Origin: an uncultured Veillonella sp.
Lineage (GTDB): Bacteria; Bacillota; Negativicutes; Veillonellales; Veillonellaceae
NCBI RefSeq assembly: GCF_900545205.1
Contig: NZ_UQYC01000062.1
Location: forward strand, 1 to 10,441
Direction: 5' to 3'
DNA length: 10,441 nucleotides
Shown here: positions 1-7,736 of the stretch, piece after piece
How the letters are laid out: each line of letters opens with the position of its first letter
How positions within the stretch are numbered: position 1 is the stretch's first letter
Notes under the pieces: generated by a model
Database searches by the model: none
Told to the model about the DNA's origin: nothing
What the model saw: only the letters and a program-made list of their open reading frames with translations
Position numbers and translations under genes: made by a program

Positions 1-9
1 TATCTCATG

Positions 10-47
10 AAAATACCCCCTTTACTGGTTGTCCAGTAAAGGGGGTA
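10..47 (-). terminator. Terminator-like hairpin downstream of the 390-residue membrane protein gene
   Basis: A perfect 15-bp inverted repeat (14-28 with 33-47) encloses a 4-nt loop, TTGT in plus-strand reading. Read on the minus strand the stem is followed by only four T residues (10-13), and on the plus strand there is no T run. The stem is long and GC-rich at its base. It lies about 70 bp past the stop codon at 115, so it plausibly ends that gene. It may also serve a convergent gene lying left of the window. Confidence 0.7.
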
Positions 48-114
48 CATATCATATTAAGAGATACGTTTTTTATTTATACCATAACATATGCTGTTAT
101 TTAATAATCAATGC

Positions 115-1287
115 CTAGTAATTCATGAGCAGCATCAATTCAATTAATGTACAACCAATATAGGCGATAATAAACTTAACCTTCTGCTTGCGCATTCTAT
201 CATCGTCAGCAATTTTAAGTCGATTGGCAAGGAATCGTTTATCCCGAATTTGTAATAACAAATGTTTAATACGCTCTTGGCTTTCATTAGCAGTACATTC
301 GTCACAATCCGATGTGAGTGTAGCTTGCTGCATGAAAATACGACGGTGTAATTTACGCATTTGAATTTTAATATTGTTATGTACAAAAGCACTTTGCCAC
401 TGTTTTCGAGAATCAAAGTACATATACAGATATCTAGGAATATTCATAACCAAGAAGGAAATGATAAAAATTCCTAAAGAAATCAAGAAATATGTAGAGA
501 ATGAGAACTCTAACGTTTCTGTAGGCAAGTAGTGATGCAAGATAATAAAGGTAATCCACACGCCGATTGGCAATAAGAGAACTGCCGCAATATCGATGGA
601 ACGAAGCCAGCTGGTACGGGTTGGTACATCCGGTACAGTGAATGTATCTACTGGGTCATGGAACGCATAGTAATCTAACTGTAAAACGGATTGACTAGTA
701 CGAGGGTTCCCCAATAGAACAGGACCATTACTACCGATATGTCGTTCAGGCAAAGGTATGAATTTTTTTACTTGTGTATTCGGTAATAGATCGAACTGGA
801 TAATCCCCTTTTTCTCAAAACGCATAGTAGATCCCTTCTCACCTAGTGCAATAGGATTAAAGAATATACCAAAGAGACTGAGGCACCAGTTACCTAATAG
901 GTGTAGGATAGAGTTTAAAATAAACCCACCTGTATCTATATTATTTGTGTCGAGACGGATTGCAAAGGATGATGAGTAATCATCAAACCATAAATCCTCT
1001 AAGGTGAATTCCACATTGATCACATTCCCCCATTTCGTAATAATGGATAGGAATATTTGATTGTTTGGCTCAAATTCAAAGGTTACCGCGTAAAAGAGCC
1101 AATGATTGCGAAGAGCAGCCCGTAACATACGATTGACTGTGTCTTCTTCTATATATAGTAAACGGTGGTCGAACAAGTCTTGTTCTAATGGAGCCTTTTC
1201 TATAGTAGGCACCTTATCCACCGCTGTATCACGATCAGATAATGCTTCATCCACCAACGCTCGTATTTTGGTGAAGATCTTAGTCAT
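115..1287 (-). CDS. Uncharacterised membrane protein with three predicted membrane segments
   Basis: I do not recognise this 390-residue protein. From the chosen start, residues 1-225 are mostly polar with scattered aromatic residues and look like a soluble domain, apart from a moderately hydrophobic stretch near 123-148. Two strong hydrophobic segments follow at about 230-252 and 265-289. A basic, charged region at about 290-370 holds a Cys-x-x-Cys pair (DCDEC, about 327-331), and a third hydrophobic segment (370-389) ends the protein. The start at 1287 (MTKIF) is chosen over the in-frame ATG at 1329 because a GGAGGGG site sits just before it and because the -10 box at 1330-1335 would place the 1329 ATG ahead of the transcription start. 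The gene stands alone between terminator-like hairpins, on the same strand as cydDC but apparently in its own unit. Its function is unknown; a structural or sensory membrane role would be guesswork. Confidence 0.8.
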   Translation of the reverse strand: MTKIFTKIRALVDEALSDRDTAVDKVPTIEKAPLEQDLFDHRLLYIEEDTVNRMLRAALRNHWLFYAVTFEFEPNNQIFLSIITKWGNVINVEFTLEDLWFDDYSSSFAIRLDTNNIDTGGFILNSILHLLGNWCLSLFGIFFNPIALGEKGSTMRFEKKGIIQFDLLPNTQVKKFIPLPERHIGSNGPVLLGNPRTSQSVLQLDYYAFHDPVDTFTVPDVPTRTSWLRSIDIAAVLLLPIGVWITFIILHHYLPTETLEFSFSTYFLISLGIFIISFLVMNIPRYLYMYFDSRKQWQSAFVHNNIKIQMRKLHRRIFMQQATLTSDCDECTANESQERIKHLLLQIRDKRFLANRLKIADDDRMRKQKVKFIIAYIGCTLIELMLLMNY

Positions 1288-1289
1288 AA

Positions 1290-1296
1290 CCCCTCC
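1290..1296 (-). promoter_or_regulatory. Ribosome binding site that decides the start at 1287
   Basis: GGAGGGG on the minus strand lies two bases before the ATG at 1285-1287 (four from the GGAGG core). Spacing is a little tight but the match is strong. No comparable site precedes the alternative ATG at 1327-1329. Confidence 0.75.
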
Positions 1297-1329
1297 AAGG
1301 GTAACAAAAAAATAGCTTTTGACATACAA

Positions 1330-1358
1330 ATTATACCATATATTGCATGATTTATCGA
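1330..1358 (-). promoter_or_regulatory. Sigma-70-type promoter with extended -10 for the membrane protein gene
   Basis: On the minus strand TATAAT (1330-1335) is a perfect -10 box preceded by TGG, which gives the extended TGnTATAAT form. A weaker -35, TCGATA (1353-1358, four of six consensus bases), lies 17 bp upstream. Transcription would begin near 1323, leaving a leader of about 36 nt that contains the ribosome binding site. Confidence 0.65.
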
Positions 1359-1397
1359 TAAAAGACTACTACATATACTATTAAATATAGGCATACA

Positions 1398-1430
1398 TAA
1401 AGCCCCTTTTACATAGCAAAAGGGGCTTTA
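1398..1430 (-). terminator. Intrinsic terminator after cydDC
   Basis: A perfect 13-bp stem (1398-1410 with 1418-1430) with a GCCCC core and a 7-nt loop lies about 70 bp past the cydDC stop. The T tract on the minus strand is short and partly inside the stem (CTTTATGT). The stem is symmetric, so it might act in both directions, but the only gene ending here is cydDC. Confidence 0.75.
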
Positions 1431-1500
1431 TTACTGTAGTTTAATATTCAACCTATTATAAGTTAATAGTTATAATAGATAATTTAACTGATATTTATTT

Positions 1501-4500
1501 TTATTGAATACTTGCCATAGATAGGTAGCAATATTCATAGAAATGACCACGAAGTGCAATCAATTCTTCATATGTTCCATCTTCTATAATTTGACCTTTA
1601 TCCATAAATACGATACGGTCCATTTGCTCTAATCCTTCTAACTGATGTGTAATGTATAAGCATGTTTTATCCTTTACATATTCCATCAAATCACAATGTA
1701 AAGCCTTTCTCGTTACTTGATCTAAACCTTCTAATGGTTCATCCAATAAAACGATTTGTGGATTTCGCAAGAATAATCGAGCTAATGCAATCCTTTGACG
1801 TTCACCACCACTTAAGCCATGACCACCACTACCAACAATCGTATTAAGACCTACTGGCAATCTATCCACTACAGAGCGCAAGGAAGCACGATCGATAGCA
1901 CACTCTAAATCAGCTGCTGAAGCATCCGGCCTTGCTAGTCGAATATTATCCTCAAAGGACGCATGGAAGATATACGTATCTTGTGTAATAGTTCCCAACG
2001 CATTACGCCATGTATCTATAGAAATATCCTTTAATTCTACGTCACCTACATGAATGGAACCACCATAATCATATAAACGCTCAAGCATATTAAATAATGT
2101 AGTCTTACCAGAGCCACTAGCACCAACGATGGCAACTGATTGACCTTGCTTAATGTCTAATCTAAGATGTTCATAAATACAACGCTTTTTATTATAACCA
2201 AAAGATACATCGGTAAAGGTAATATCTCGATTAGCATTGAATGGTTTTGGTGCCTTCGGGTCTACCACAGGCATTGGCTCATTGGCGAGTGCCATGAGAC
2301 GACTCGTAGCTACCTTGCTTTCAGCACCATGATGAACGGCAGCAATCATAGGTTGTAACGCCTCAAACCAAGCTTGTGTACCAATGGCAGCAACCGCTAC
2401 CATAACACTAGCCCAAGCGCCGGTCAAAGCATTAGCAGCCAATATGGCTACAATAACAACAGTAATTTGCACACCACCTAGGAACAGCGTATTCCCTAAG
2501 TTCATGCCGCGCTCAATAACACCCTTATTAGCGTCCACAGTATGCATCATATGTTGAATACGATGATAGACTAGATTTTCATTGCCATAGCTAATGACAT
2601 CCTCTAAACTATCCATAGTATCACTTAATAGTGATTTATATTCCCCTTGTTGCGGTCCGATCTCAGTCAATGATTGTTTATTATGAGCATATACAACTAA
2701 AGGCAATACAAAACCTAATATTAGGGCCGACAAAACTATAGGCGTAACCAAACTACTATCAATCGTAGAAACACCATAGGCTACTAAAGCAGTTAAAGCA
2801 ATGGCTGCTACAGGAGGAATTAATGTGCGCAAATAGAAGAATTGTAATACTTCTATATCCCCCATAATACGGCCTAACATATCCCCCGCACCAAAGCGTT
2901 TAAGAATAGCCGGTGCTAATGGTTCTAAATGAGCATAGAACCATACACGCAAACCATATAAGCCTTGGAATGCCATCCGATGAGATGTATAACGCTCAAA
3001 ATAGCGACATACGGCACGGCTAATGCCGAAGAATCGAACCCCTACAATGGCAAGGCTCAAATAAGTAAGGCCTGGTTGCAATGCAGCTGAGGCCAATAAC
3101 CATGCAGACACAGTTAAAAGCCCTACATTCATGAATACTGTTAAGAATGTAAAAATCAAAGCTAATACTAAAGACCACTTTGCAGGACTTAATACAGAGA
3201 ATAACAAACGCCATCCTTGTAAGCCCATAGTAGACGTTGACACTTCAGATGTATGTGTATCGTTTCCGCGTACATAAGCACCTTTTTTATCAACAGGAAT
3301 TGAATAATCTAGGTCATCTCTATCTTGAATATCAAATGATTTCCCTGTTTGCAACTGCTCTTCAATAGTTGAAGAAAATTCGCCTAAACCAGAGATGACA
3401 AGGTCTTTAAAATATCCATCTACCGCAATAAGCTCTTCATAAGAACCTTGTTGAATAATGCGCCCCTGTTTTAAAACGTATAACGTAGAAGCCCAGTGCA
3501 TCGTTTGTAGGCGATGGCCAATAATAATAACGATTTTATTCTCCATCAAACGTTGGATAGCACTACTTATGATAGATTCTGTTTTTACATCAAGATGTGC
3601 CGTTACCTCATCGAGAATTAACACTTGCCCTTTTCGTAGGAACGCACGTGCTAACGCCACCCGTTGACGTTCGCCACCACTAAGACCTAAGCCACCTTCA
3701 CCAATAATCGTATCAAGACCTTCTTGTTGTCTATTGATCACATCCAGTAGCTGTACTTCTTTACATGCCTCTATAATCTCTTCATCACTTACATTCATTC
3801 CAAAGGATAATACATCGCGTAATGTTCCTTTCATGATATGAGGATGCTGGGATACATAAGTAATTTGTTGACGCCACCACTCAACATCGATGTCACAAAC
3901 ATCAAGACCATCGATGGCAACAGTACCTTTAGGAGCAGTTAAAAAGCCTCCAATAATATGAGCGATTGTAGATTTCCCGGCTCCACTTTCACCAACAAGC
4001 ATAATCGGAGAATTGCGTTTAGCCTCTAATGAAATATGTTGTACCCCATTTTCACTATCTTCATAGGTAAAGGTTAAATCCTTAATTTCAATAGCTTGTA
4101 TAGGTCCTTGAAGTTTAGATTGTCCACCTACAGGTAACGATGGCTGACGATTCATAAACTCTTCGTATTTTAAAATGGAGGTCTTCCCTGCCATTCCCGT
4201 ATGGAATGCAGCCCCCAGTTGTCTAAATGGCGTATAAAACTCTGGTGCTAATAACAAAATAAAGAAGGCTGAAAAGAATGGAATTTCACCATCCAATAAT
4301 GTTAAGCCCAGGTATACAGCAATCAATGCCGTACTAATAGTACTTACAAGTTCAAGAACCAATGCAGATAAGAATGCCACGCGCAACACACGCAAAGTAG
4401 AGTCTTTAAACTCTTCAGATAAACGACCAATGACCTTGATTTGATCCTTCGCACGGCCAAAAAGTTTTAATGTGGTGATACCTTGCAATACATCGAGGAA

Positions 4501-5085
4501 ATGCCCAGACAAGAAACTCATACGTTCCCACTGTTCTTTATTGAGGCGATCTGCTTGCTTGCCGATTAAGATCATAAAGAATGGAATCAATGGTACTGTA
4601 ACAATCAGAATGATGCCGATAATAGGCAATGTATCTACAATAGCAATGCCCATAATAAGAGGAATCATAATAGCATATAAAATTTGCGGAATATATCGAG
4701 CTACGTAAGCATCTACTTGCTCTAATCCATCTGTAAGCATATGGATTACATCACCGTGGCGCTCCTTATGTTGAACACCTAGCTTAAACATATGTACTAA
4801 AGCTCGTTTTCTAAAGGTTGCTTTTACTGCACTTCCCAATCGGTTGGCTACAGATTCTTGCACATAATGTGCTAGTAATCTCACAATAATAGCAATCCCT
4901 AAATAGATAATGGTATACCTTTCATCGTGTAAGGTATTTTCAGAAAAAATAAAATTATTAATTAAGGTTCCAAAGAACCAAGCTTGCCCAACAATGGATA
5001 GACTTTCAACTAAACAAGTTAAGCCTAGTAATAAAAGCTGACCTTTATGTTCTAGCAACGCTTTAAAGGCGGTACGCTGTATCAT
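1501..5085 (-). CDS. cydDC: Fused CydD-CydC ABC transporter for cytochrome bd assembly
   Basis: This 1194-residue protein joins two complete ABC-exporter half-transporters. CydD and CydC normally form an inner-membrane heterodimer needed for heme insertion and maturation of cytochrome bd; thiol (cysteine, glutathione) export and heme binding have been reported in E. coli. The CydD-like half has membrane segments within about 15-290, Walker A GESGAGKS (365-372), signature LSGGE (468-472), Walker B ending D492-E493 and switch His524. A charged linker of about 55 residues (570-625) leads to the CydC-like half, with membrane segments at about 630-905, Walker A GASGSGKT (988-995), LSGGE (1091-1095), D1115-E1116 and His1147. 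All catalytic motifs are intact, so both ATP sites look functional. In the first half LDEVTAHLD replaces the usual LDEPTAHLD. An AGGGG site lies five bases before the ATG. The gene follows cydAB but is separated from it by a strong terminator, so it probably has its own promoter or depends on readthrough. Most bacteria carry cydD and cydC as separate genes. Confidence 0.95.
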   Translation of the reverse strand: MIQRTAFKALLEHKGQLLLLGLTCLVESLSIVGQAWFFGTLINNFIFSENTLHDERYTIIYLGIAIIVRLLAHYVQESVANRLGSAVKATFRKRALVHMFKLGVQHKERHGDVIHMLTDGLEQVDAYVARYIPQILYAIMIPLIMGIAIVDTLPIIGIILIVTVPLIPFFMILIGKQADRLNKEQWERMSFLSGHFLDVLQGITTLKLFGRAKDQIKVIGRLSEEFKDSTLRVLRVAFLSALVLELVSTISTALIAVYLGLTLLDGEIPFFSAFFILLLAPEFYTPFRQLGAAFHTGMAGKTSILKYEEFMNRQPSLPVGGQSKLQGPIQAIEIKDLTFTYEDSENGVQHISLEAKRNSPIMLVGESGAGKSTIAHIIGGFLTAPKGTVAIDGLDVCDIDVEWWRQQITYVSQHPHIMKGTLRDVLSFGMNVSDEEIIEACKEVQLLDVINRQQEGLDTIIGEGGLGLSGGERQRVALARAFLRKGQVLILDEVTAHLDVKTESIISSAIQRLMENKIVIIIGHRLQTMHWASTLYVLKQGRIIQQGSYEELIAVDGYFKDLVISGLGEFSSTIEEQLQTGKSFDIQDRDDLDYSIPVDKKGAYVRGNDTHTSEVSTSTMGLQGWRLLFSVLSPAKWSLVLALIFTFLTVFMNVGLLTVSAWLLASAALQPGLTYLSLAIVGVRFFGISRAVCRYFERYTSHRMAFQGLYGLRVWFYAHLEPLAPAILKRFGAGDMLGRIMGDIEVLQFFYLRTLIPPVAAIALTALVAYGVSTIDSSLVTPIVLSALILGFVLPLVVYAHNKQSLTEIGPQQGEYKSLLSDTMDSLEDVISYGNENLVYHRIQHMMHTVDANKGVIERGMNLGNTLFLGGVQITVVIVAILAANALTGAWASVMVAVAAIGTQAWFEALQPMIAAVHHGAESKVATSRLMALANEPMPVVDPKAPKPFNANRDITFTDVSFGYNKKRCIYEHLRLDIKQGQSVAIVGASGSGKTTLFNMLERLYDYGGSIHVGDVELKDISIDTWRNALGTITQDTYIFHASFEDNIRLARPDASAADLECAIDRASLRSVVDRLPVGLNTIVGSGGHGLSGGERQRIALARLFLRNPQIVLLDEPLEGLDQVTRKALHCDLMEYVKDKTCLYITHQLEGLEQMDRIVFMDKGQIIEDGTYEELIALRGHFYEYCYLSMASIQ

Positions 5086-5120
5086 AGTATCCCCTATGGT
5101 AAATATAGTTAATATAAAAA

Positions 5121-5168
5121 ATCATATGAATTTAGAATCCAATATATACGATCAAATGAATCTAAATT
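5121..5168 (-). repeat. Imperfect 18-bp direct repeat upstream of cydDC
   Basis: The plus-strand stretches 5121-5138 and 5151-5168 match at 14 of 18 positions and start 30 bp apart, close to three helical turns. They lie 36 to 83 bp before the cydDC start, in the only space where its promoter could be. A TATGAT hexamer (minus strand, 5121-5126) could be a -10 box, but I see no good -35 at the right distance. The repeats could be paired binding sites for a regulator. In DNA this AT-rich a chance origin is possible. Confidence 0.35.
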
Positions 5169-5194
5169 TATCAATATTATATTCATCTTACCAC

Positions 5195-5225
5195 AAAAAA
5201 GAGGCGTGCCGCTACGACACGCCTC
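5195..5225 (-). terminator. Strong intrinsic terminator after cydAB
   Basis: On the minus strand a perfect 8-bp GC-rich stem (GAGGCGTG/CACGCCTC, 5218-5225 with 5201-5208) is followed directly by six T residues (5195-5200). It lies about 50 bp past the cydB stop and separates cydAB from cydDC. Confidence 0.9.
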
Positions 5226-5240
5226 ACATTGAGACCTAAA

Positions 5241-5265
5241 TTTTATAACTCACTAGAGTTATAAA
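5241..5265 (-). other. AT-rich hairpin between cydB and its terminator
   Basis: A perfect 10-bp inverted repeat (5242-5251 with 5256-5265) with a 4-nt loop begins 10 bp after the cydB stop and precedes the GC-rich terminator. It has no T tract of its own. It could protect the 3' end of the cydAB message or be a protein-binding dyad; the sequence does not decide. Confidence 0.45.
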
Positions 5266-5274
5266 GCTATTCTA

Positions 5275-6294
5275 TTAATAGTGTAAGTCTTTTTCAGATA
5301 CACGATGACGGAATGTCCAGTATACCCAGATTTGGTAAGCCAATACGATTGGCACAAATACGAAGGCTACACAAGTCATCAACGTCAATGTGTAAGTAGA
5401 GTTACCTGCATTTGCAATAGTTAAGCTCCAGTCAGGATTCAAAGAAGAAACCATGATGCGAGGGAACAAACCTGCAAAGTAAGCAGCTGTTACAGAAATA
5501 ACAGTTAAGGAGCTAAATACAAAGCCCCATTTTGTATTACGAGTACGTGCAGCACCCCAAGAAATGAGGAAGAACACGATTGCTAATGCGAAGCACACGA
5601 TTGCTAATACAGAGTTGAACAAATCTGTACATACATATGTAGCAGCAACCAATACTAAAGCACCGATTGCAGTAGGAACACCAACTACCAAAGAAGCTGC
5701 GCGAGCGCGTTCGGAAACAGCACCAGCTGTTTTGATAGAAGTGAACAAGCCACCATGGTATGTGAATACCAAGATAAACGCAATACCGCAAAGTACTGTG
5801 TATGGGCTTAATAAATCAAAGAATGTGCCTACATATGTCATGCTTGCATCGATAGGAGTACCTTGAATCAAGTTACCAACTGTAACGCCCCACAATAATG
5901 CAGGAATCAAGGAACCGAAGAAGATGCAGTAGTCAAAAGTTTTACGCCATAACAAGTTAGGGCTCTTGGAGCGGAATTCAAAAGATACACCGCGGATAAT
6001 AAGAGCCGCAAGCATTAAGAATAACGCTAAATAGAAACCACTAAACAACGTAGCATATACATGAGGGAAGGATGCAAATAATGCACCACCAGCAGTGATC
6101 ATCCATACCTCGTTACCATCCCAAACAGGACCCAAGGCATTGATCATTTGACGACGTTCAACGTCAGTTTTACCGATGAATGGTAATAAAATACCAGTAC
6201 CATAGTCAAAACCTTCTAATAAGAAGAAGCCAGCGAATAGTACAGTAATTAAAATAAACCATACCACTTCAAGGTTATTAAAAATTAATTCCAT
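5275..6294 (-). CDS. cydB: Cytochrome bd quinol oxidase subunit II (CydB)
   Basis: CydB is the second subunit of the membrane-bound cytochrome bd oxidase, which oxidises quinol and reduces O2 to water with high affinity. The 339-residue protein is somewhat shorter than the 379 residues of E. coli CydB. It keeps the family blocks: EGFDYGTG (27-34), the loop GPVWDGNEVW (55-64) with W58 and D59 matching E. coli W57-D58, the GGALFA block (69-74), and FSGFYLALFL (84-93) leading to the FEFRSK turn (105-110). About nine hydrophobic segments spread over the length, and a short basic tail follows YQIWVYW near the C-terminus. The start overlaps the last 10 bases of cydA, and its GGAGG site lies inside cydA, which implies translational coupling and one-to-one synthesis. 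No small cydX-like third subunit ORF is seen between cydB and the terminator. Confidence 0.97.
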   Translation of the reverse strand: MELIFNNLEVVWFILITVLFAGFFLLEGFDYGTGILLPFIGKTDVERRQMINALGPVWDGNEVWMITAGGALFASFPHVYATLFSGFYLALFLMLAALIIRGVSFEFRSKSPNLLWRKTFDYCIFFGSLIPALLWGVTVGNLIQGTPIDASMTYVGTFFDLLSPYTVLCGIAFILVFTYHGGLFTSIKTAGAVSERARAASLVVGVPTAIGALVLVAATYVCTDLFNSVLAIVCFALAIVFFLISWGAARTRNTKWGFVFSSLTVISVTAAYFAGLFPRIMVSSLNPDWSLTIANAGNSTYTLTLMTCVAFVFVPIVLAYQIWVYWTFRHRVSEKDLHY

Positions 6295-7673
6295 AATCTC
6301 GCCTCCTCTTTTTCAACTACATCGTGAGATGGATTGCCATCTGGACCTTTTTTGATGTGTTCAACAGCAAGGTAGAGAGCTGCGATAGCTGCTACGATGT
6401 ACACAATGGTAAAGCCAATGATAGTAGTCATAATTTCTGGAGCTGTAACGGCTTTAGAAGCACCGTCTGCAGTTAATTGCAAGCCATATACAAGCCATGG
6501 TTGACGACCTGCTTCTGCTACAAACCAACCTGTGGAATGAGCAATGAATGGCAATGGCAATGTCCAGAACATAATTTTTAAGAATGTGCGATTACCAACT
6601 AATTTGTCTTTTGCATTAAGGATAAGACCTACGAATGCAACAAGTAACATAATGGAACCAGCTGCAACCATGATACGGAATGTCCAGAAGATTGCTGGAA
6701 CATCTGGAATATAGTTACCAGGACCGTATTGAGCCTCGGATTTAGCTTGAAGATCTTTGATACCTTCTACTTTACCAGAAGTAAAGGAGTTTTGAGTCAA
6801 GAAGGACAAACCACCAGGGATTTCAAGTGCGCCAGTATTTTTTTGTGCTTTAGTATCAATGTTAGCCACTAAAGAGAATGGAGCTGGATCTTGTGTTTCC
6901 CACAATGCTTCCATAGCAGCCATTTTCATAGGTTGTACTTTTGTAATGTATTGACCTTGATGATGACCTGCCAAAGCGCCTAAAGTACCGAATACAAGAG
7001 CAATAACCATGCCCCATTTAGCAGAACGACGGTAGAAGTCTGTCGCATTGTTGCGCAATAAGTGCCATGCACTGATGGCCATGATGATTACGCCTGCTGT
7101 TAATAGACCATTCAACACGATATGGAAGAATTGGCCTGGTACATAGCCGTTTTGAACAATTGTTAAGAAGTTATCCATTTCTGCACGGCCATTACGGAGT
7201 ACATAACCTACAGGATGTTGCATGAAAGAGTTTGCTACGAGAATCCAGAATGCGGATAGGTTTGTACCTAATGCCACCAACGTAGCTACAAGGGCATGAA
7301 CAGTTTTATTCAAACGGTCCCAACCGAAGATCCAAACACCCATGAATGTAGATTCCAAGAAAAATGCCATTAATGCTTCAAGGGCCAATGGAGCGCCGAA
7401 AATGTCACCCATAAAACGAGAATATTCTGCCCAGTTCATACCGAAATGGAATTCCTGAACAATACCAGTTACCACACCCATAGCAAAGTTAATTAGGAAC
7501 AATTTGCCCCAGAACTTTGCCATTTTTTTGTATACTTCTTTACCAGTAGACACATATGTCCACTCCAAGATAGCTACAGTCACTGTCATGCCTAGTGTGA
7601 ACGGCACAAACAACCAGTGATAGATAGATGTTAGCGCAAATTGTAATCGAGCTAAATCTACAGCTTCAAACAT
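6285..7673 (-). CDS. cydA: Cytochrome bd quinol oxidase subunit I (CydA), short Q-loop type
   Basis: CydA binds hemes b558, b595 and d and carries the quinol oxidation site. Residues matching the known E. coli ligands are present: His19 (high-spin heme), His184 (E. coli His186) and Met335 (E. coli Met393) for b558, acidic residues Glu99 and Glu107, Lys250 and Glu255 of the Q-loop (E. coli Lys252 and Glu257), and Glu387 just before the GRQPW block (389-393). At 462 residues it is about 60 shorter than the E. coli protein, and the missing length falls between the Q-loop start and Met335. That is the short Q-loop form common in Firmicutes. A textbook AAGGAGG site lies seven bases before the ATG. 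The rrf2 stop lies 63 bp upstream with no terminator between, so cydA is probably co-transcribed with the regulator. It overlaps cydB by 10 bp. There is no sign of damage. Confidence 0.98.
   Translation of the reverse strand: MFEAVDLARLQFALTSIYHWLFVPFTLGMTVTVAILEWTYVSTGKEVYKKMAKFWGKLFLINFAMGVVTGIVQEFHFGMNWAEYSRFMGDIFGAPLALEALMAFFLESTFMGVWIFGWDRLNKTVHALVATLVALGTNLSAFWILVANSFMQHPVGYVLRNGRAEMDNFLTIVQNGYVPGQFFHIVLNGLLTAGVIIMAISAWHLLRNNATDFYRRSAKWGMVIALVFGTLGALAGHHQGQYITKVQPMKMAAMEALWETQDPAPFSLVANIDTKAQKNTGALEIPGGLSFLTQNSFTSGKVEGIKDLQAKSEAQYGPGNYIPDVPAIFWTFRIMVAAGSIMLLVAFVGLILNAKDKLVGNRTFLKIMFWTLPLPFIAHSTGWFVAEAGRQPWLVYGLQLTADGASKAVTAPEIMTTIIGFTIVYIVAAIAALYLAVEHIKKGPDGNPSHDVVEKEEARLWN
6302..6308 (-). 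promoter_or_regulatory. cydB ribosome binding site inside the cydA coding sequence
   Basis: GAGGAGG on the minus strand forms part of the codons for the two Glu residues near the CydA C-terminus (EEARLWN) and sits seven bases before the cydB ATG. The cydA stop lies just beyond that ATG, an arrangement typical of translational coupling. Confidence 0.85.
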
Positions 7674-7680
7674 GTGTTTT

Positions 7681-7687
7681 CCTCCTT
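7681..7687 (-). promoter_or_regulatory. cydA ribosome binding site in the rrf2-cydA gap
   Basis: AAGGAGG on the minus strand lies seven bases before the cydA ATG. The rest of the 63-bp gap contains a small dyad (CATCA and TGATG, 7703-7714) and no convincing promoter or terminator, which favours co-transcription from the rrf2 promoter. Confidence 0.8.
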
Positions 7688-7736
7688 AGAATAAAATACC
7701 TACATCACTTGATGAGCTTTTACTAAAAACCTTGTA

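Noticed and set aside
1288..1329. Longer N-terminus for the 390-residue membrane protein (ATG at 1329)
   Set aside because: The -10 box abuts this ATG, so it would lie upstream of the transcript start, and it has no Shine-Dalgarno site.
5195..5274. A small cydX-like third subunit after cydB
   Set aside because: No ORF with a start, ribosome site and membrane segment fits between the cydB stop and the terminator.
5537..5866. Open frames on both strands inside cydB
   Set aside because: They are shadows of a strongly conserved gene, with low-complexity translations and no ribosome binding sites.
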